Below the pieces are notes generated by a model. The model made no database searches. It worked only from the letters and a program-made list of their open reading frames with translations, and had not been told where the DNA came from. Positions 29,223 through 38,866 of a stretch of 64,000 bases of DNA are shown here, in pieces. Within the stretch, counting starts at the first letter, position 1. Every line of letters begins with the position of its first letter. This DNA comes from Ammoniphilus oxalaticus (GTDB lineage Bacteria; Bacillota; Bacilli; Aneurinibacillales; RAOX-1), in the NCBI RefSeq assembly GCF_003609605.1, contig NZ_MCHY01000011.1:159387-223386 (forward strand), read 5' to 3'. Position numbers and translations under genes: made by a program.

Positions 29223-29438
29223 TTACGCAACGATGGCGACGCGGATTCGGTCATGTTTGTTTTGTTCCATCTCTTCCTCCACCTCATCCCTGTACTCATG
29301 AACCCATTTATTAAGCGTTTTAGGGGAATAATCATTTTTACGCGCCACAAATGCGGCATTGCCTCCCTCTAAAGCTACACGCGCGAGTCGTTTCTTTATT
29401 TCTATAAATTCATTCGTATTTGGAAATCTATTTCTCAT
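29223..29438 (-). pseudogene. truncated IS3-type transposase OrfA (HTH part)
   Basis: 71 residues resembling the first part of a helix-turn-helix OrfA. FIEIKKRLARVALEGGNAAFVARKNDYSPKTLNKWVHEY is the HTH block, written here as its recognisable span; EVEEEMEQNK begins the next helix. The frame then stops after KHDRIRVAIVA, well before the leucine-zipper region and with no OrfB (integrase) downstream. A ribosome site (AGAGGTAG) is still present before the ATG. I infer a dead insertion-sequence remnant; a domesticated small HTH protein is less likely. Confidence 0.65.
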
Positions 29439-29598
29439 TGGACTACCTCTGCCTTTCTATTGTATATTGCTTTGTTAGAAAGCGTCCAATTTAGTCAGGG
29501 GGCTATATTCATACTCTACGTTTATGGACGACCAGGCCGCCTCCAAAGCATAGCGATGCCCTCCTGACTTCCCGATCTATTTACGATGTATGATTCTT

Positions 29599-29627
29599 TT
29601 GCTAACAGGGGATTTTACTTATATGAT
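29599..29627 (+). promoter_or_regulatory. SigA promoter of tkt
   Basis: TTGCTA (29599-29604), 17-base spacer, TATGAT (29622-29627), about 57 bases before the start codon. Confidence 0.6.
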
Positions 29628-29683
29628 AAGATAGGAATATCGCGCTTAATTTAGTGGGATTTACCAATTAAGGAGGTTTCAAC

Positions 29684-31690
29684 ATGACGAGTAGCAATCT
29701 TGATCAATTAGCGATCAACGCGCTTCGAACCCTTTCCATCGATATGGTTGAACAAGCCAATTCCGGTCATCCGGGGATGCCGATGGGAGCAGCGCCAATG
29801 GCTTACGCGCTATGGGCGAAGCAAATGAAGCATAATCCAAACAATCCTGAGTGGTACGACCGTGATCGTTTTGTTTTATCGGCTGGACACGGCTCCGCTT
29901 TGCTTTATAGCTTACTCCATTTGACTGGCTATGATTTGTCGCTTGACGATTTAAAGCAATTCCGTCAATGGAATAGCCGCACGCCTGGCCACCCTGAATA
30001 CGGATACACGCCGGGTGTAGAAGCAACAACAGGTCCACTTGGACAAGGAATTTCAATGGCTGTTGGAATGGCGATGGCCGAAGCCCATCTTGCCGCTACA
30101 TACAACAAAGACGGCCACGAAATCGTCAACCATTATACGTACACAATTTGTGGCGATGGCGATTTAATGGAAGGCGTTTCTGCGGAAGCCGCTTCGATGG
30201 CGGGCCATATGGGGCTTGGCAAATTGATCGTGATGTATGACTCCAATGATATTTCACTGGACGGGGAGCTTTCTTTTGCTTTTACCGAAAGCATCGAGGC
30301 GCGCTATCAGTCTTACGGCTGGCAGTACATCCGCGTCGAAAACGGGAACGATATCGAGGAGATTGGACGGGCGTTAGCCGCGGCTAAGCAAGATACGAAG
30401 CGACCGACCATGATCGAGATTCGAACGGTGATCGGTTACGGTAGTCCGAACAAGGCAGGCAAGTCAGCCGCGCACGGCGCGCCGCTCGGAGCCGAAGAAA
30501 ACACGCTTACACGCCAATATTACGGCTGGGAATACGAGCCTTTTCAAATCCCGGACGAGATTCGCGCTCATTTTGCAACGATAAAGGAACAAGGGCAACA
30601 ACAAGAACAAGAATGGAACGAAAAGTTTACGGCGTACAAACAAGCCTACCCTGAATTAGCGGCCCAGTTTGAGCAGGCGATGAAAGGCGAGCTCCCGAAA
30701 GGCTGGGACGCTGAGTTACCTGTTTATCAACCTGACAGTCCCAAAATGGCGACGCGGGAATCATCCGGGACGGCGCTTAACGCCATTGCTCAAACGGTAC
30801 CGACTTTGTTTGGCGGTTCTGCTGACTTAGCTTCCTCCAACAATACGACGCTAAAAGGATACGATATTTTTGAAACGAAAAATTATGCGGGCCGCAACGT
30901 TTGGTTCGGTGTGCGCGAATTTGCGATGGCTTGCGCCTTAAACGGGTTGGCGTTGCACGGTGGGGTTCGTCCGTATGGGGCCACCTTCTTTGTCTTCTCC
31001 GACTATTTGCGACCGGCGGTTCGTCTGTCCGCGCTGATGGGCCAGCCTGTCATTTATGTGTTGACTCATGACAGTATTGCTGTTGGTGAAGATGGACCGA
31101 CGCACGAGCCGGTTGAGCATTTACCGTCCTTACGGGTCATGCCAAACTTAACCGTCATGCGCCCAGCTGACGCCAACGAGACGATCCAAGCATACCGTTT
31201 TGCGATGGAACAAAATGAAACGCCGATAGCAATGGTGCTCACGCGTCAAAAGCTGCCTGTCTTGTCAGGTACAGCAGAAAAAGCGCGCGACGGTGTCGCC
31301 AATGGGGCCTACGTACTCGCCGATCCGGCTAACGGCGCAAAACCGCAAGTGATATTACTGGCGACAGGTTCGGAAGTAAGTCTTGCGGTCGAAGCTCAAC
31401 AAGTGTTAGCCAGCAAAGGGATTGCGGCTCGGGTTGTTAGTATGCCGAGCTGGGAACGCTTTGAACTGCAATCACAAGATTACAAAGACACGGTAATCCT
31501 ACCGGATGTGAAGGCTCGTGTCGCAATTGAAATGGCGACGCCACTTGGCTGGGAACGCTATGTTGGCGATCAAGGCGCGATCATTGGCGTAAATGGATTT
31601 GGCGCATCCGCTCCAGGTGACACTGTCATCAAAGAATACGGATTCACAGTCGAAAACGTCGTCAAACACGCAGAACAAGTTTTAAAATAA
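29684..31690 (+). CDS. tkt: transketolase
   Basis: Thiamine-diphosphate enzyme of the pentose phosphate pathway that moves two-carbon units between sugar phosphates. It has 668 residues. [18 protein letters not shown] and the [18 protein letters not shown] segment are in the N-terminal domain. [26 protein letters not shown] is the ThDP/Mg motif (GDG to N, here YDSNDI). [18 protein letters not shown] is the transketolase signature. AAGGAGG precedes the ATG. Single gene with its own promoter and terminator. Confidence 0.97.
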   Translation: MTSSNLDQLAINALRTLSIDMVEQANSGHPGMPMGAAPMAYALWAKQMKHNPNNPEWYDRDRFVLSAGHGSALLYSLLHLTGYDLSLDDLKQFRQWNSRTPGHPEYGYTPGVEATTGPLGQGISMAVGMAMAEAHLAATYNKDGHEIVNHYTYTICGDGDLMEGVSAEAASMAGHMGLGKLIVMYDSNDISLDGELSFAFTESIEARYQSYGWQYIRVENGNDIEEIGRALAAAKQDTKRPTMIEIRTVIGYGSPNKAGKSAAHGAPLGAEENTLTRQYYGWEYEPFQIPDEIRAHFATIKEQGQQQEQEWNEKFTAYKQAYPELAAQFEQAMKGELPKGWDAELPVYQPDSPKMATRESSGTALNAIAQTVPTLFGGSADLASSNNTTLKGYDIFETKNYAGRNVWFGVREFAMACALNGLALHGGVRPYGATFFVFSDYLRPAVRLSALMGQPVIYVLTHDSIAVGEDGPTHEPVEHLPSLRVMPNLTVMRPADANETIQAYRFAMEQNETPIAMVLTRQKLPVLSGTAEKARDGVANGAYVLADPANGAKPQVILLATGSEVSLAVEAQQVLASKGIAARVVSMPSWERFELQSQDYKDTVILPDVKARVAIEMATPLGWERYVGDQGAIIGVNGFGASAPGDTVIKEYGFTVENVVKHAEQVLK

Positions 31691-31712
31691 AGAGACCGCC
31701 TGTTAGTCTAAT

Positions 31713-31754
31713 AAAAAACAGAGCTGTGGAAATAATCCGCGGCTCTGTTTTCTT
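31713..31754. terminator. bidirectional terminator, tkt and PAS-GGDEF-EAL gene
   Basis: AAAACAGAGCTGTGG and CCGCGGCTCTGTTTT form a stem with a small internal mismatch, between convergent genes. Confidence 0.85.
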
Positions 31755-31776
31755 TCCAATATATTTATTTAGGTAA

Positions 31777-33849
31777 TCAAGCGTTTAACAAATAACGTTC
31801 AAATTCACCGACAGGCAACGGCCTGCTGAATAGAAACCCTTGAATTTGATCGCATTGCCCTTCGAGCAGAAACGCCAACTCTTCTTTCGTTTCCACTCCT
31901 TCCGCCACAACATCTAACAGTAGTTGACGAGCCATTTGAATCATCGCAGACGTAATCGCCGCATTTTTGTTGTCACGGTAGATGTTTCGAATGAACGATC
32001 GATCGATTTTGATGCCATCGATTGGAAAAGATTTTAGATAGAAAAACGAAGAATAGCCTGTGCCAAAATCATCGATGTAGATCTTTATGCCCATCTTCTT
32101 CAACTCGACCAATGTTTGAATCACAAAGTCCTCGTTTTTCATGAGCGAGTTCTCCGTGATCTCCAATTCTAGACAGCTCCCTTGTAGTCCATATTCCTCC
32201 AATAAATCTGCCATATCATTCACAAAATTATGTTGCAATAAATGCTGAGAGGTCATGTTCACACTGATCGGCAAAAGCGGGAAACCTCTCTTTTTCCAAT
32301 CAACAAGCTGTTCGCACACTTTCCTTTTGACCCAAGAACTTATTGCTAAAATTAATTCAGTCTCCTCGGCCAATGGAATAAAAGTACCCGGAGGGATCAT
32401 GCCATGTTCTGGATGGTTCCAACGAAGTAATGCTTCGGCGCCGACGAGTGTGCCTTTTGTAGCGTCTACTCTCGGTTGATAATATAGCTCCAGTTGATGA
32501 TTTGTTAGCGCTTTTCGTAAATCCTTTTCCAAAAAGAACCAATCGGTTGTTACTTTATTCATCCAAGTGGAGTAGATTTGGCACTGATTGCGACCCTCGC
32601 CCTTGGCGCGATACAGCGCAATATCCGCTCGCTTCAATAAATCTTCGCTATGCTTCCCGTCCGTTGGATAGATGCTGATTCCGACGCTAATAGTAATATG
32701 CAGATGGTAATTTTGCACGATAAATGGTTGTTCCAAGGAGTCTATCAAACACTTGGCTGTGTTAATCGATTCTTCTCGATTATCCAAATTGGGTAATAGA
32801 ATCATGAATTCGTCTCCGCCCATGCGGGCTAACGTTGCTTTTTCAGGTAGGTGTTGTTTGAGGTGAGATGCTACTTGTTGCAACAACATATCGCCAATCG
32901 TATGCCCTAACGTATCATTCACATATTTAAAACGGTCCATGTCTACGTACATCAAAGCGACCTGTTCCTGGTCACCCGCCCGTTTAATTGCTTGTTTCAA
33001 CTCTCGTTGGAATTTCCTCCGATTAGGTAGATCAGTTAACTCATCATGATACGCAAGATACTCATTCAATTGCTGCATCTTCCTTTGTTCCGTTATATCG
33101 TAAACAGAACCGACCACTTCCAAAACTTGTCCATTTTGTCTGACAGGAGATAACTCAAATCGAAAACATCTTTCTACTAAGTCGACTTCATAATTAACGA
33201 CTTCACCACGGAACGATCGCTCATAATGCAAACATTTATGCGCCGCAACCTCTGGCGAAAAAATATCGTACGGTGTTTTCCCAGCATGTGTTTCCGTGCT
33301 TAATTGGAGCGAGGCGAGCAGTTTCCCTTCCAACATCGTATAGTAAAACATGCCATTTTCGCGCATTTTAAGTTTAAAAATACCATTATGTAGATTTTTA
33401 ACCGTTTGTCTAAAATCATCTTTCAATGCTTTTTGCAGCGCGGCTTCCGCTTCCTTCTGTTCCGTTATATCCGTGCGGATCGCCACATATTGATAAGGTT
33501 TCCCCTGTTCATTAAGAAACGGAACGATCGTCGTGTGAACCCAATAACAACTGCCGTCTTTCGCTCTGTTTTTAATCTCGCCACGCCATGTTTCACCCTG
33601 TCCAATCGTCCGCCACATCTCTCTAAAAAAATTTCGATCATGGTACCCGGAACTGACTATGCGGTTATCTTGACCTAGCAATTCTTCTCTTCTGTATTGC
33701 GAGATTTCACAAAATTTATCGTTCACGTATTCAATAACTCCACGTTGATTCGTAATCACAAGAATAGATGATTCATCTAACGCCGTCCGAATGTCAGACA
33801 GTTCCTTCATTAATTTTTCAACAGAGTTAGATTCGATGAATCGGTTCAT
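31777..33849 (-). CDS. PAS-PAS-GGDEF-EAL cyclic di-GMP signalling protein
   Basis: A 690-residue cytosolic protein: PAS with PAC (about residues 15-135, [17 protein letters not shown]), a second PAS-like domain (about 150-260, ending [15 protein letters not shown]), GGDEF (about 270-430, with MGGDEFM intact) and EAL (about 440-690, with [28 protein letters not shown] and [11 protein letters not shown]). Both catalytic motifs look complete, so it could make or break c-di-GMP. The inhibitory RxxD site before GGDEF is not seen. No membrane segments are present. PAS input suggests redox, oxygen or ligand control. AAAGGAG precedes the ATG. Single gene. Confidence 0.93.
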   Translation of the reverse strand: MNRFIESNSVEKLMKELSDIRTALDESSILVITNQRGVIEYVNDKFCEISQYRREELLGQDNRIVSSGYHDRNFFREMWRTIGQGETWRGEIKNRAKDGSCYWVHTTIVPFLNEQGKPYQYVAIRTDITEQKEAEAALQKALKDDFRQTVKNLHNGIFKLKMRENGMFYYTMLEGKLLASLQLSTETHAGKTPYDIFSPEVAAHKCLHYERSFRGEVVNYEVDLVERCFRFELSPVRQNGQVLEVVGSVYDITEQRKMQQLNEYLAYHDELTDLPNRRKFQRELKQAIKRAGDQEQVALMYVDMDRFKYVNDTLGHTIGDMLLQQVASHLKQHLPEKATLARMGGDEFMILLPNLDNREESINTAKCLIDSLEQPFIVQNYHLHITISVGISIYPTDGKHSEDLLKRADIALYRAKGEGRNQCQIYSTWMNKVTTDWFFLEKDLRKALTNHQLELYYQPRVDATKGTLVGAEALLRWNHPEHGMIPPGTFIPLAEETELILAISSWVKRKVCEQLVDWKKRGFPLLPISVNMTSQHLLQHNFVNDMADLLEEYGLQGSCLELEITENSLMKNEDFVIQTLVELKKMGIKIYIDDFGTGYSSFFYLKSFPIDGIKIDRSFIRNIYRDNKNAAITSAMIQMARQLLLDVVAEGVETKEELAFLLEGQCDQIQGFLFSRPLPVGEFERYLLNA

Positions 33850-33963
33850 AAGCTGTCTCCTTTCTTGGATATCTTTAACATGGTTAGGCCCATTATACTA
33901 TAATCACTTGTTTTGTATAGGCGCCTTTTTCCATTTTTTAATTAGCGCCTTTAAATACGATTT

Positions 33964-34008
33964 AAAAAACCCGCAGTGCCAAAAGGGATTCCTTCAGCAA
34001 CCGCGGGC
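33964..34008 (-). terminator. terminator after the YitT gene
   Basis: CCCGC/GCGGG stem with extended partial pairing, followed on the minus strand by TTTTTT. Confidence 0.65.
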
Positions 34009-34028
34009 TATGGTTATCGTCCATTATG

Positions 34029-34901
34029 CTATCTTTTAAAACCTTCGCCAAGCACTTCATTCGCGCTCGTGACAATGATAAACGCGGCTGGATCAATCTC
34101 GCGCACGGCCTGTTTTAAGGTGTTGATCTCATTTTGCGAGACAACGCACATCAACACAGGACGTTCTTTATCCGTATAGCCGCCATAACCTGGAATCTTC
34201 GTTACACCCCGATCCATTTCGTACAAAATCGCCTGCTGAATTTTTTCAGCGTCTTGGGCAATAATGAACGCAATTTTGGATACGTTTAACCCCACTTGAA
34301 TCACATCAATCGTCTTGCCTGTAATATAGAGGGCAATCAACGCATACAGAGCTTGTTCAGGTCCAAACACAATCGCCGCGCTCAACACGACGAGTCCATC
34401 GATCAAGAGCACCGCGATCCCGAGCGAAAGCCCCGTAAACTTATGAATGATTTGGGCGATCAAATCCGTGCCGCCTGTCGAAGCATTTGCCCGAAAGACA
34501 AGCCCGAGCCCAAGTCCGACCCCAACTCCGCCATACAAGGCGGCAAGCAACGGTTCATCCGTAATCGTCGGCCAGCCTTCTGTTAAAAATACAAACAAAG
34601 GTAGGACCAACGTCCCGATGATCGTTTTCAAGCCAAATTGCCTGCCTAACACAACAAATCCAAGTCCGATCAATCCCAAATTAAAAACCCATTGAGTAAA
34701 AGCGGGACGCCAATTGAACAGATGTTTCGTGATAATACTAATTCCGCTGACCCCGCCCGAAGCAATATCAAATGCGGCTAGAAACAAATTAAAAGCTAGC
34801 GCAATGCAAAACGACCCTATAAACAGGAACGCATATTCTCGAGCGATGTTCAAGCGCGTTTGCTCGCGACGACCTCGGTTACGCTTTTTTCTCGCGATCA
34901 T
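34029..34901 (-). CDS. YitT family membrane protein (DUF2179)
   Basis: About 290 residues. Five to six membrane helices (for example EYAFLFIGSFCIALAFNLFL, GASTGGTDLIAQII-type motif in the loop) make up the YitT domain, followed by a soluble C-terminal DUF2179 domain (about 205-285, RGVTKIPGYGGYTDKERPVL). Function is unknown; such proteins are common in Bacillales, with several paralogues per genome. No strong ribosome site is seen. The ATG at 34901 (MIARKKRNRG, a basic cytoplasmic N-terminus) is preferred over one at 34955, but this is uncertain. Confidence 0.85.
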   Translation of the reverse strand: MIARKKRNRGRREQTRLNIAREYAFLFIGSFCIALAFNLFLAAFDIASGGVSGISIITKHLFNWRPAFTQWVFNLGLIGLGFVVLGRQFGLKTIIGTLVLPLFVFLTEGWPTITDEPLLAALYGGVGVGLGLGLVFRANASTGGTDLIAQIIHKFTGLSLGIAVLLIDGLVVLSAAIVFGPEQALYALIALYITGKTIDVIQVGLNVSKIAFIIAQDAEKIQQAILYEMDRGVTKIPGYGGYTDKERPVLMCVVSQNEINTLKQAVREIDPAAFIIVTSANEVLGEGFKR

Positions 34902-35072
34902 CTTAAAACTTATCTCACTTTCATTAAATACTTTGTCTGCAAAGAAGTATATCATTCCACACGCCGCTTTGTAAAAGGTTGAAACTTGTCATTATTCTAG
35001 TAAACGGAGTATGATAAGAGCAATTCACTTCATCGAAAATAATAGGGTGGTAAATGTCATGAGGGAACAAAT

Positions 35073-36017
35073 ATGAGCCGCGGCAACAATTCAAAAGGAT
35101 TTACGCTGGTCATCACTGCAGCGTTGTTATGGGGGATGAGCGGCGCCGTCGCCCAAAAGCTGTTTCAACAATATCATATTGAGGTCAATTGGTTAGTGAC
35201 ATCACGACTGCTCATAGCAGGCTTTTTGTTATTAATCGTTCAATTTAAGTTCAGAGATCGCGCCCAAATATTTAACGTATGGCGCCAACCTCGTTCGGCC
35301 ATCCAGCTGCTCATCTTTGCTCTATTCGGGACGTTAGCCGTGCAATATACGTATATGGCGGCGATTGATCAAGGAAACGCGGCTGTTGGCACGTTGTTGC
35401 AATATTTAGCGCCTGCGCTAATTATCCTTTATCTCATTTTGCGCAAACAATCTGCGCTGAACATACGCGACACTGTTTCTGTTAGTTTAGCGTTAATCGG
35501 ATGTTTTTTGCTGCTTACGGATGGCGCAATATCAAAGCTCTCCGTTCCGCCGATGGCAATTGTTTGGGGCCTGCTCTCCGCAGTTGCGTTAGCCTTTTAT
35601 ACGCTTTATCCTGTTCGACTCTTAAAAAAGTTTGATTCGATCGTAATTGTTGGGTGGGCCATGGTCATTGGCGGTCTCGTCTTAAACGTTGTTCACCCCA
35701 TTTGGAAAATGGATGTTAGCCGCTTGACGTTAAGCGCTTGGGGGTATTTATTTTTCGTAGTCGTACTCGGCACGATGATCGCCTTTTGGTTTTATATCGA
35801 AAGCTTACAAAGCTTAGCGCCGAAAGAAACGAGTTTACTGAGCAGTCTGGAACCATTGGCGGCCGTTCTTTCGACCGTATTTTGGCTCGGCGAACCCTTT
35901 GGCCCCTTTCAATGGCTGGGCTCCGCCTGTATGATGATCATGCTCATATTCGTCGCCGTAAATCAAGGGACATCCGTAACGGATAAAAAAACAGACGCAA
36001 CGCGACAAGTCAGTTAA
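35073..36017 (+). CDS. EamA/DMT-family permease
   Basis: A 314-residue protein with ten predicted membrane helices in two EamA repeats. The first begins FTLVITAALLWGMSGAVAQ; the second is around residue 160 (PPMAIVWGLLSAVALAFYTLYPVRLLKKF). SSLEPLAAVLSTVFWLGE is the usual end-of-repeat motif. DMT family members export metabolites or amino acids. The substrate cannot be read from sequence. GAGGGA lies 6-7 bases before the ATG. Divergent from the YitT gene. Confidence 0.88.
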   Translation: MSRGNNSKGFTLVITAALLWGMSGAVAQKLFQQYHIEVNWLVTSRLLIAGFLLLIVQFKFRDRAQIFNVWRQPRSAIQLLIFALFGTLAVQYTYMAAIDQGNAAVGTLLQYLAPALIILYLILRKQSALNIRDTVSVSLALIGCFLLLTDGAISKLSVPPMAIVWGLLSAVALAFYTLYPVRLLKKFDSIVIVGWAMVIGGLVLNVVHPIWKMDVSRLTLSAWGYLFFVVVLGTMIAFWFYIESLQSLAPKETSLLSSLEPLAAVLSTVFWLGEPFGPFQWLGSACMMIMLIFVAVNQGTSVTDKKTDATRQVS

Positions 36018-36077
36018 CCTACGCGGGATGGAGACGGGAACTTTCCTTCATTTAACTATATGCGCTTTAACAACACG

Positions 36078-36108
36078 AAAAAACCCACCAATTCAAGTTG
36101 GCGGGTTT
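36078..36108 (-). terminator. terminator of the CotF-like gene
   Basis: AAACCCGCCAA/TTGGTGGGTTT stem (one wobble) followed by TTTCG on the minus strand. On the plus strand it could also end the DMT permease transcript. Confidence 0.8.
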
Positions 36109-36114
36109 GATCGC

Positions 36115-36753
36115 TTACATATAGGTACGGATCAACGGACTTTGCTGCAAATGTTGCGTACCTTGCATATTTTGCATCGGAGTCATGCGCGGCATATTCG
36201 ACATTTGGCCCATTTGCGCTTGTCCATAGCTGTCGATTACCGTATGCGTCGTTATGTCTTTCATCGTTGGCACCTGGTAATACCCTTGTTGGTGCATATA
36301 CTGCCAAACTTCATAGGCCATCTCGGAACAATTCGTTGCCCCTTGTTGCATCATTCTACGCAATCCGGAATCAGCGCATTCGAGAGCCGCCATTGTCTTG
36401 CAAATCGTTGACGCTTTGTAGCAACCAAGCATGCCGCTGGAAACATCTCGGTCATCCATTTGGTTGGCGCTTGTATTCGGCATTTGCGTCGGTGGATTGT
36501 TTAACCCATAGGATGGCGTGAAATTTTTAGGCGCCTGATAAGGTACCGCTTGGCCCATCCCTCTTTGATTTAACGCTTGAACCATCCCATTGTACTCACT
36601 GATCATAAATTGCAGATGGTTATCCATCATTTGAGCCAACTGTTGATCTTTTACGTGGGGACGATACAATTGAAATAGATTAATCCCATTGATCGTATCC
36701 GTTAATACTTCATGCATTTCCATCAGTTCGTGGGCTCCAAATTGCGCTGCCAT
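36115..36753 (-). CDS. spore coat protein, CotF family
   Basis: A 212-residue protein rich in Met and Gln. The opening MAAQFGAHELMEMHEVLTD and the following helix (MDNHLQFMISEYNGMVQAL) correspond to a ferritin-like coat F bundle. A second block (MLGCYKASTICKTMAALECA and RRMMQQGATNCSEMAYEVW) resembles the C-terminal CotF domain. The tail is low complexity (MGQMSNMPRMTPMQNMQG). Such proteins are deposited in the spore coat. The ATG at 36753 is 9 bases after GGGGGAG; two upstream ATGs are overlapped by that site. Sporulation-specific transcription is expected but no SigK promoter was identified. Confidence 0.82.
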   Translation of the reverse strand: MAAQFGAHELMEMHEVLTDTINGINLFQLYRPHVKDQQLAQMMDNHLQFMISEYNGMVQALNQRGMGQAVPYQAPKNFTPSYGLNNPPTQMPNTSANQMDDRDVSSGMLGCYKASTICKTMAALECADSGLRRMMQQGATNCSEMAYEVWQYMHQQGYYQVPTMKDITTHTVIDSYGQAQMGQMSNMPRMTPMQNMQGTQHLQQSPLIRTYM

Positions 36754-36813
36754 CACACTCATCTCCCCCATCTTGTTGTTTGCTCGCAAAAATTAGGATT
36801 GCCCAAATCGAAC

Positions 36814-36836
36814 AACTTTAGTCATAGGATAAAGTT
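36814..36836. promoter_or_regulatory. candidate MarR operator
   Basis: Perfect inverted repeat AACTTTA-N9-TAAAGTT in the gap between the divergent CotF-like and MarR genes, a typical size and position for an autoregulatory MarR site. Confidence 0.4.
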
Positions 36837-36912
36837 CATAGACATGATCAGAAAACTGACGAACCAAATCGTCAAACTATTTCGATAATGAAATCAAGGA
36901 AAGGATTGAATT

Positions 36913-37356
36913 ATGAAACATTTTCAAAGTACCATCGAAAAACTGGAACAAGCTTTTGTTACCTTTATGCGCCACTTGGGACCGAAACTATCGGAAGATG
37001 CAGAGTCTGGTTTAACAGGCGCCCAATTTTATATTTTGCATCTACTTTCACAAAAAGAAAAATTCCGCGTTACGGAGATTGCCAATAAGATGTGTGTCAA
37101 AACGAGCGCGGTTACAGTGATGGTTGAGCGTTTGCATAAGAACGATTGGGTCGCCCGCTCTCGCGATGAAAAAGATCGCCGCGTCGTATGGATCGGTCTG
37201 ACGGACAGCGGGAAAGAGGTATTGGCCAACGCGCAAAAACGTCGGTTCAAAATTTTAGCGGAATATTTGCAACATCTCGATCCGAATGAGTTAGACCATT
37301 TACTGCATATCTACGAAAAGTTAGGTCAGATCGCGCAAAAGATGGATGAAGCGTAG
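36913..37356 (+). CDS. MarR family transcriptional regulator
   Basis: A 147-residue winged-helix regulator. The DNA-binding part has RVTEIANKMCVKTSAVTVMVERL (recognition helix) and the wing RSRDEKDRRVVWIGLTDSG; N- and C-terminal helices form the dimer interface. MarR proteins respond to phenolics, oxidants or metals. A Cys (residue 66, in NKMCVKT) lies next to the recognition helix and could be redox-sensitive, though this is speculative. The gene converges on the ydj/ynj-like selenoprotein operon, a possible but untested target. AAAGGA precedes the ATG. Confidence 0.9.
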   Translation: MKHFQSTIEKLEQAFVTFMRHLGPKLSEDAESGLTGAQFYILHLLSQKEKFRVTEIANKMCVKTSAVTVMVERLHKNDWVARSRDEKDRRVVWIGLTDSGKEVLANAQKRRFKILAEYLQHLDPNELDHLLHIYEKLGQIAQKMDEA

Positions 37357-37482
37357 ACCATAAATGGATGGAACGAATAGAGTTAAGAGTCAAAAGTCCA
37401 CCTATTCAATCAAATGGTTGAGAAAAGAGATGGAATAGATGGAATTTCGACAACTAACCGCGGCACTATGTTCCGTGAAATT

Positions 37483-37538
37483 TTAAAAGGGGCGTCAGGG
37501 ACAACCGCAAATGATCGATTTTCCACAACTCCCCTTTT
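37483..37538. terminator. possible terminator between marR and the selenoprotein gene
   Basis: AAAAGGGG and CCCCTTTT arms with a long loop of about 38 bases and T-rich flanks on both sides. Weak because of the loop size. Confidence 0.4.
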
Positions 37539-37552
37539 TTAAAAAACCGTTT

Positions 37553-38272
37553 CTAGCGATAAGGCAGTTCGACGATGCTTTCGGGCTCCCCCTTTACCGC
37601 AAATTGAATCGCTTCCCATAGAATCTCTTTCTGCGTTGTAACATCCCCTGCCTGCCCGAAGGTACGCCCCAATGGAAAACGGATATACAACGTTCGCGGC
37701 GCTTTCATCTTTTTCGTCACATTCGGCAGGTGGCTAATCCCGGCTGTCCGTATCCCACGTTGTTCAATCGCCCGCTGAATCAATCCCACGGATTGATGGC
37801 AAATATATCAGCCGGGCGATAAAATCGCAATATCGATTTCATCGACAACAAGCTGTTCAGCGATTTCAGGTCCAACTTTTTCAATCAATGGGGTCGGGTC
37901 AGGCACATAGCCTTGCAAACCGAAATGATGGGCGGCAATACTCCCGATTTTCCCTTCGGACGCTAATTCGCGCAGCCGTTGCAACGGAAACACGCAATTG
38001 ATATCTTGATCCGCGTCAGCGCGATCGAAATGGGTATGGCTCGTAATCAACTGTTCGATCGGCGTCTCCCCCGGAATAATCCGATAGCTTGAATCGTGTT
38101 CCTTCACTTGAAATATCGGTTGCTCGCGCAAATGGACCCCCGCAGTCGTCACCAACACTACTCGAGCCGCTTCAATCGATTTATCCCACTCCGCAATCTG
38201 CGGCGCCGTCTCCACTTCCTCGACTTGTGTTTGGGCATACTTCCCAATCAATCTTTGCTTTAGTAACAACAT
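37553..38272 (-). CDS. GrdB/PrdB-related selenoprotein with in-frame UGA (Sec155)
   Basis: Two adjacent frames (38272-37808 and 37807-37553) are in the same phase and separated only by a TGA at 37808-37810. Read through, they give one 239-residue protein of the glycine/sarcosine/betaine/D-proline reductase selenoprotein B family: TTAGVHLREQPIF, IPGETPIEQL, SHTHFDRADAD and VFPLQRLREL before the TGA; ICHQSVGLIQRAIEQRGI and FPLGRTFG after it. The TGA falls exactly at the first position of the redox motif, giving U155-Y-I-C158. A SECIS-like hairpin follows 10 bases later. The ATG has AAAGGAGGTG 6 bases upstream, the best ribosome site of the operon. Family members reduce C-N bonds or serve in thiol/selenol redox; the substrate here is unknown. 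A nonsense-mutated pseudogene is the alternative. Confidence 0.82.
37779..37797 (-). promoter_or_regulatory. candidate bacterial SECIS element
   Basis: On the minus strand ATCAATCC-GTG-GGATTGAT forms a perfect 8-bp stem. The loop begins with G and starts 18 bases after the UGA, inside the 16-37 base window and loop-G rule that I recall for bacterial SECIS elements bound by SelB. Confidence 0.7.
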
Positions 38273-38275
38273 CTT

Positions 38276-38866
38276 TTACACCTCCTTTAAAATTCGTCTT
38301 GCTTCCGCGAGGCGTTGTCCAATCGTAACCAGCATGATCCCCATAAACACGCCGCTACTCCAAAGTAACCCGTTTGGAAGCAACATCATCACGGTCAACA
38401 TAATAAAGCCTTCTGTGCGTTCCCCTAAACCCGCTTGGTAATAAAACGATTTGGCGCCCTGCTTTTCGGTCACCGCCCCGACGGTTAAAAACACCGTCAT
38501 TGAAATGACAATCGTCGCTGTGACGAGCAACAACATAAACTGGGCGTGAGGATAACGCGCCGCCAATCCAATTACAACGGACAGCTCAACAACCCTGTCA
38601 AACGTAATATCAAGCACCGTCCCCCATGCTGTTGATTTATTCTCCAAACGAGCCATGGAGCCATCGACCGCATCTAGAAATCCAGAAATCCACAGAAACA
38701 AAGCCGCCCAATAGACGTGATCGAAATAAATCCATAATCCGCTCGTCAATCCGATTAAGAAACCGAGCCATGTCACTTGATTCGCTGATAATCCGAGTCG
38801 AATACACAAGCTGGCTGCGCGGCTAATCACAGGTTCAACATATTTACGAGCATGGGTATCAAGCAT
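38276..38866 (-). CDS. CDP-alcohol phosphatidyltransferase (YnjF-like)
   Basis: A 196-residue membrane enzyme with about five to six membrane helices. The family signature D-G-x2-A-R-x8-G-x3-D-x3-D is complete in DGSMARLENKSTAWG followed by TVLDITFD. Such enzymes join CDP-diacylglycerol or CDP-alcohols to an acceptor alcohol to make phospholipids or related compounds; the acceptor is unknown. The ATG overlaps the ABC ATPase stop by 8 bases (ATGCTTGA) with AGAGGGG 7 bases upstream. E. coli ynjF holds the same place next to ynjD, as I recall. Confidence 0.85.
   Translation of the reverse strand: MLDTHARKYVEPVISRAASLCIRLGLSANQVTWLGFLIGLTSGLWIYFDHVYWAALFLWISGFLDAVDGSMARLENKSTAWGTVLDITFDRVVELSVVIGLAARYPHAQFMLLLVTATIVISMTVFLTVGAVTEKQGAKSFYYQAGLGERTEGFIMLTVMMLLPNGLLWSSGVFMGIMLVTIGQRLAEARRILKEV

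Noticed and set aside
37553..37789. Independent 78-residue protein starting at 37789
   Set aside because: The GTG start lies in the loop of the SECIS-like hairpin with no ribosome site, and the sequence continues the selenoprotein family in frame.
37802..37810. Plain nonsense mutation (pseudogene) explanation for the TGA
   Set aside because: Kept as an alternative but not preferred: the stop is exactly at the redox position, is followed by a correctly placed hairpin, and the rest of the gene and its strong ribosome site are intact.
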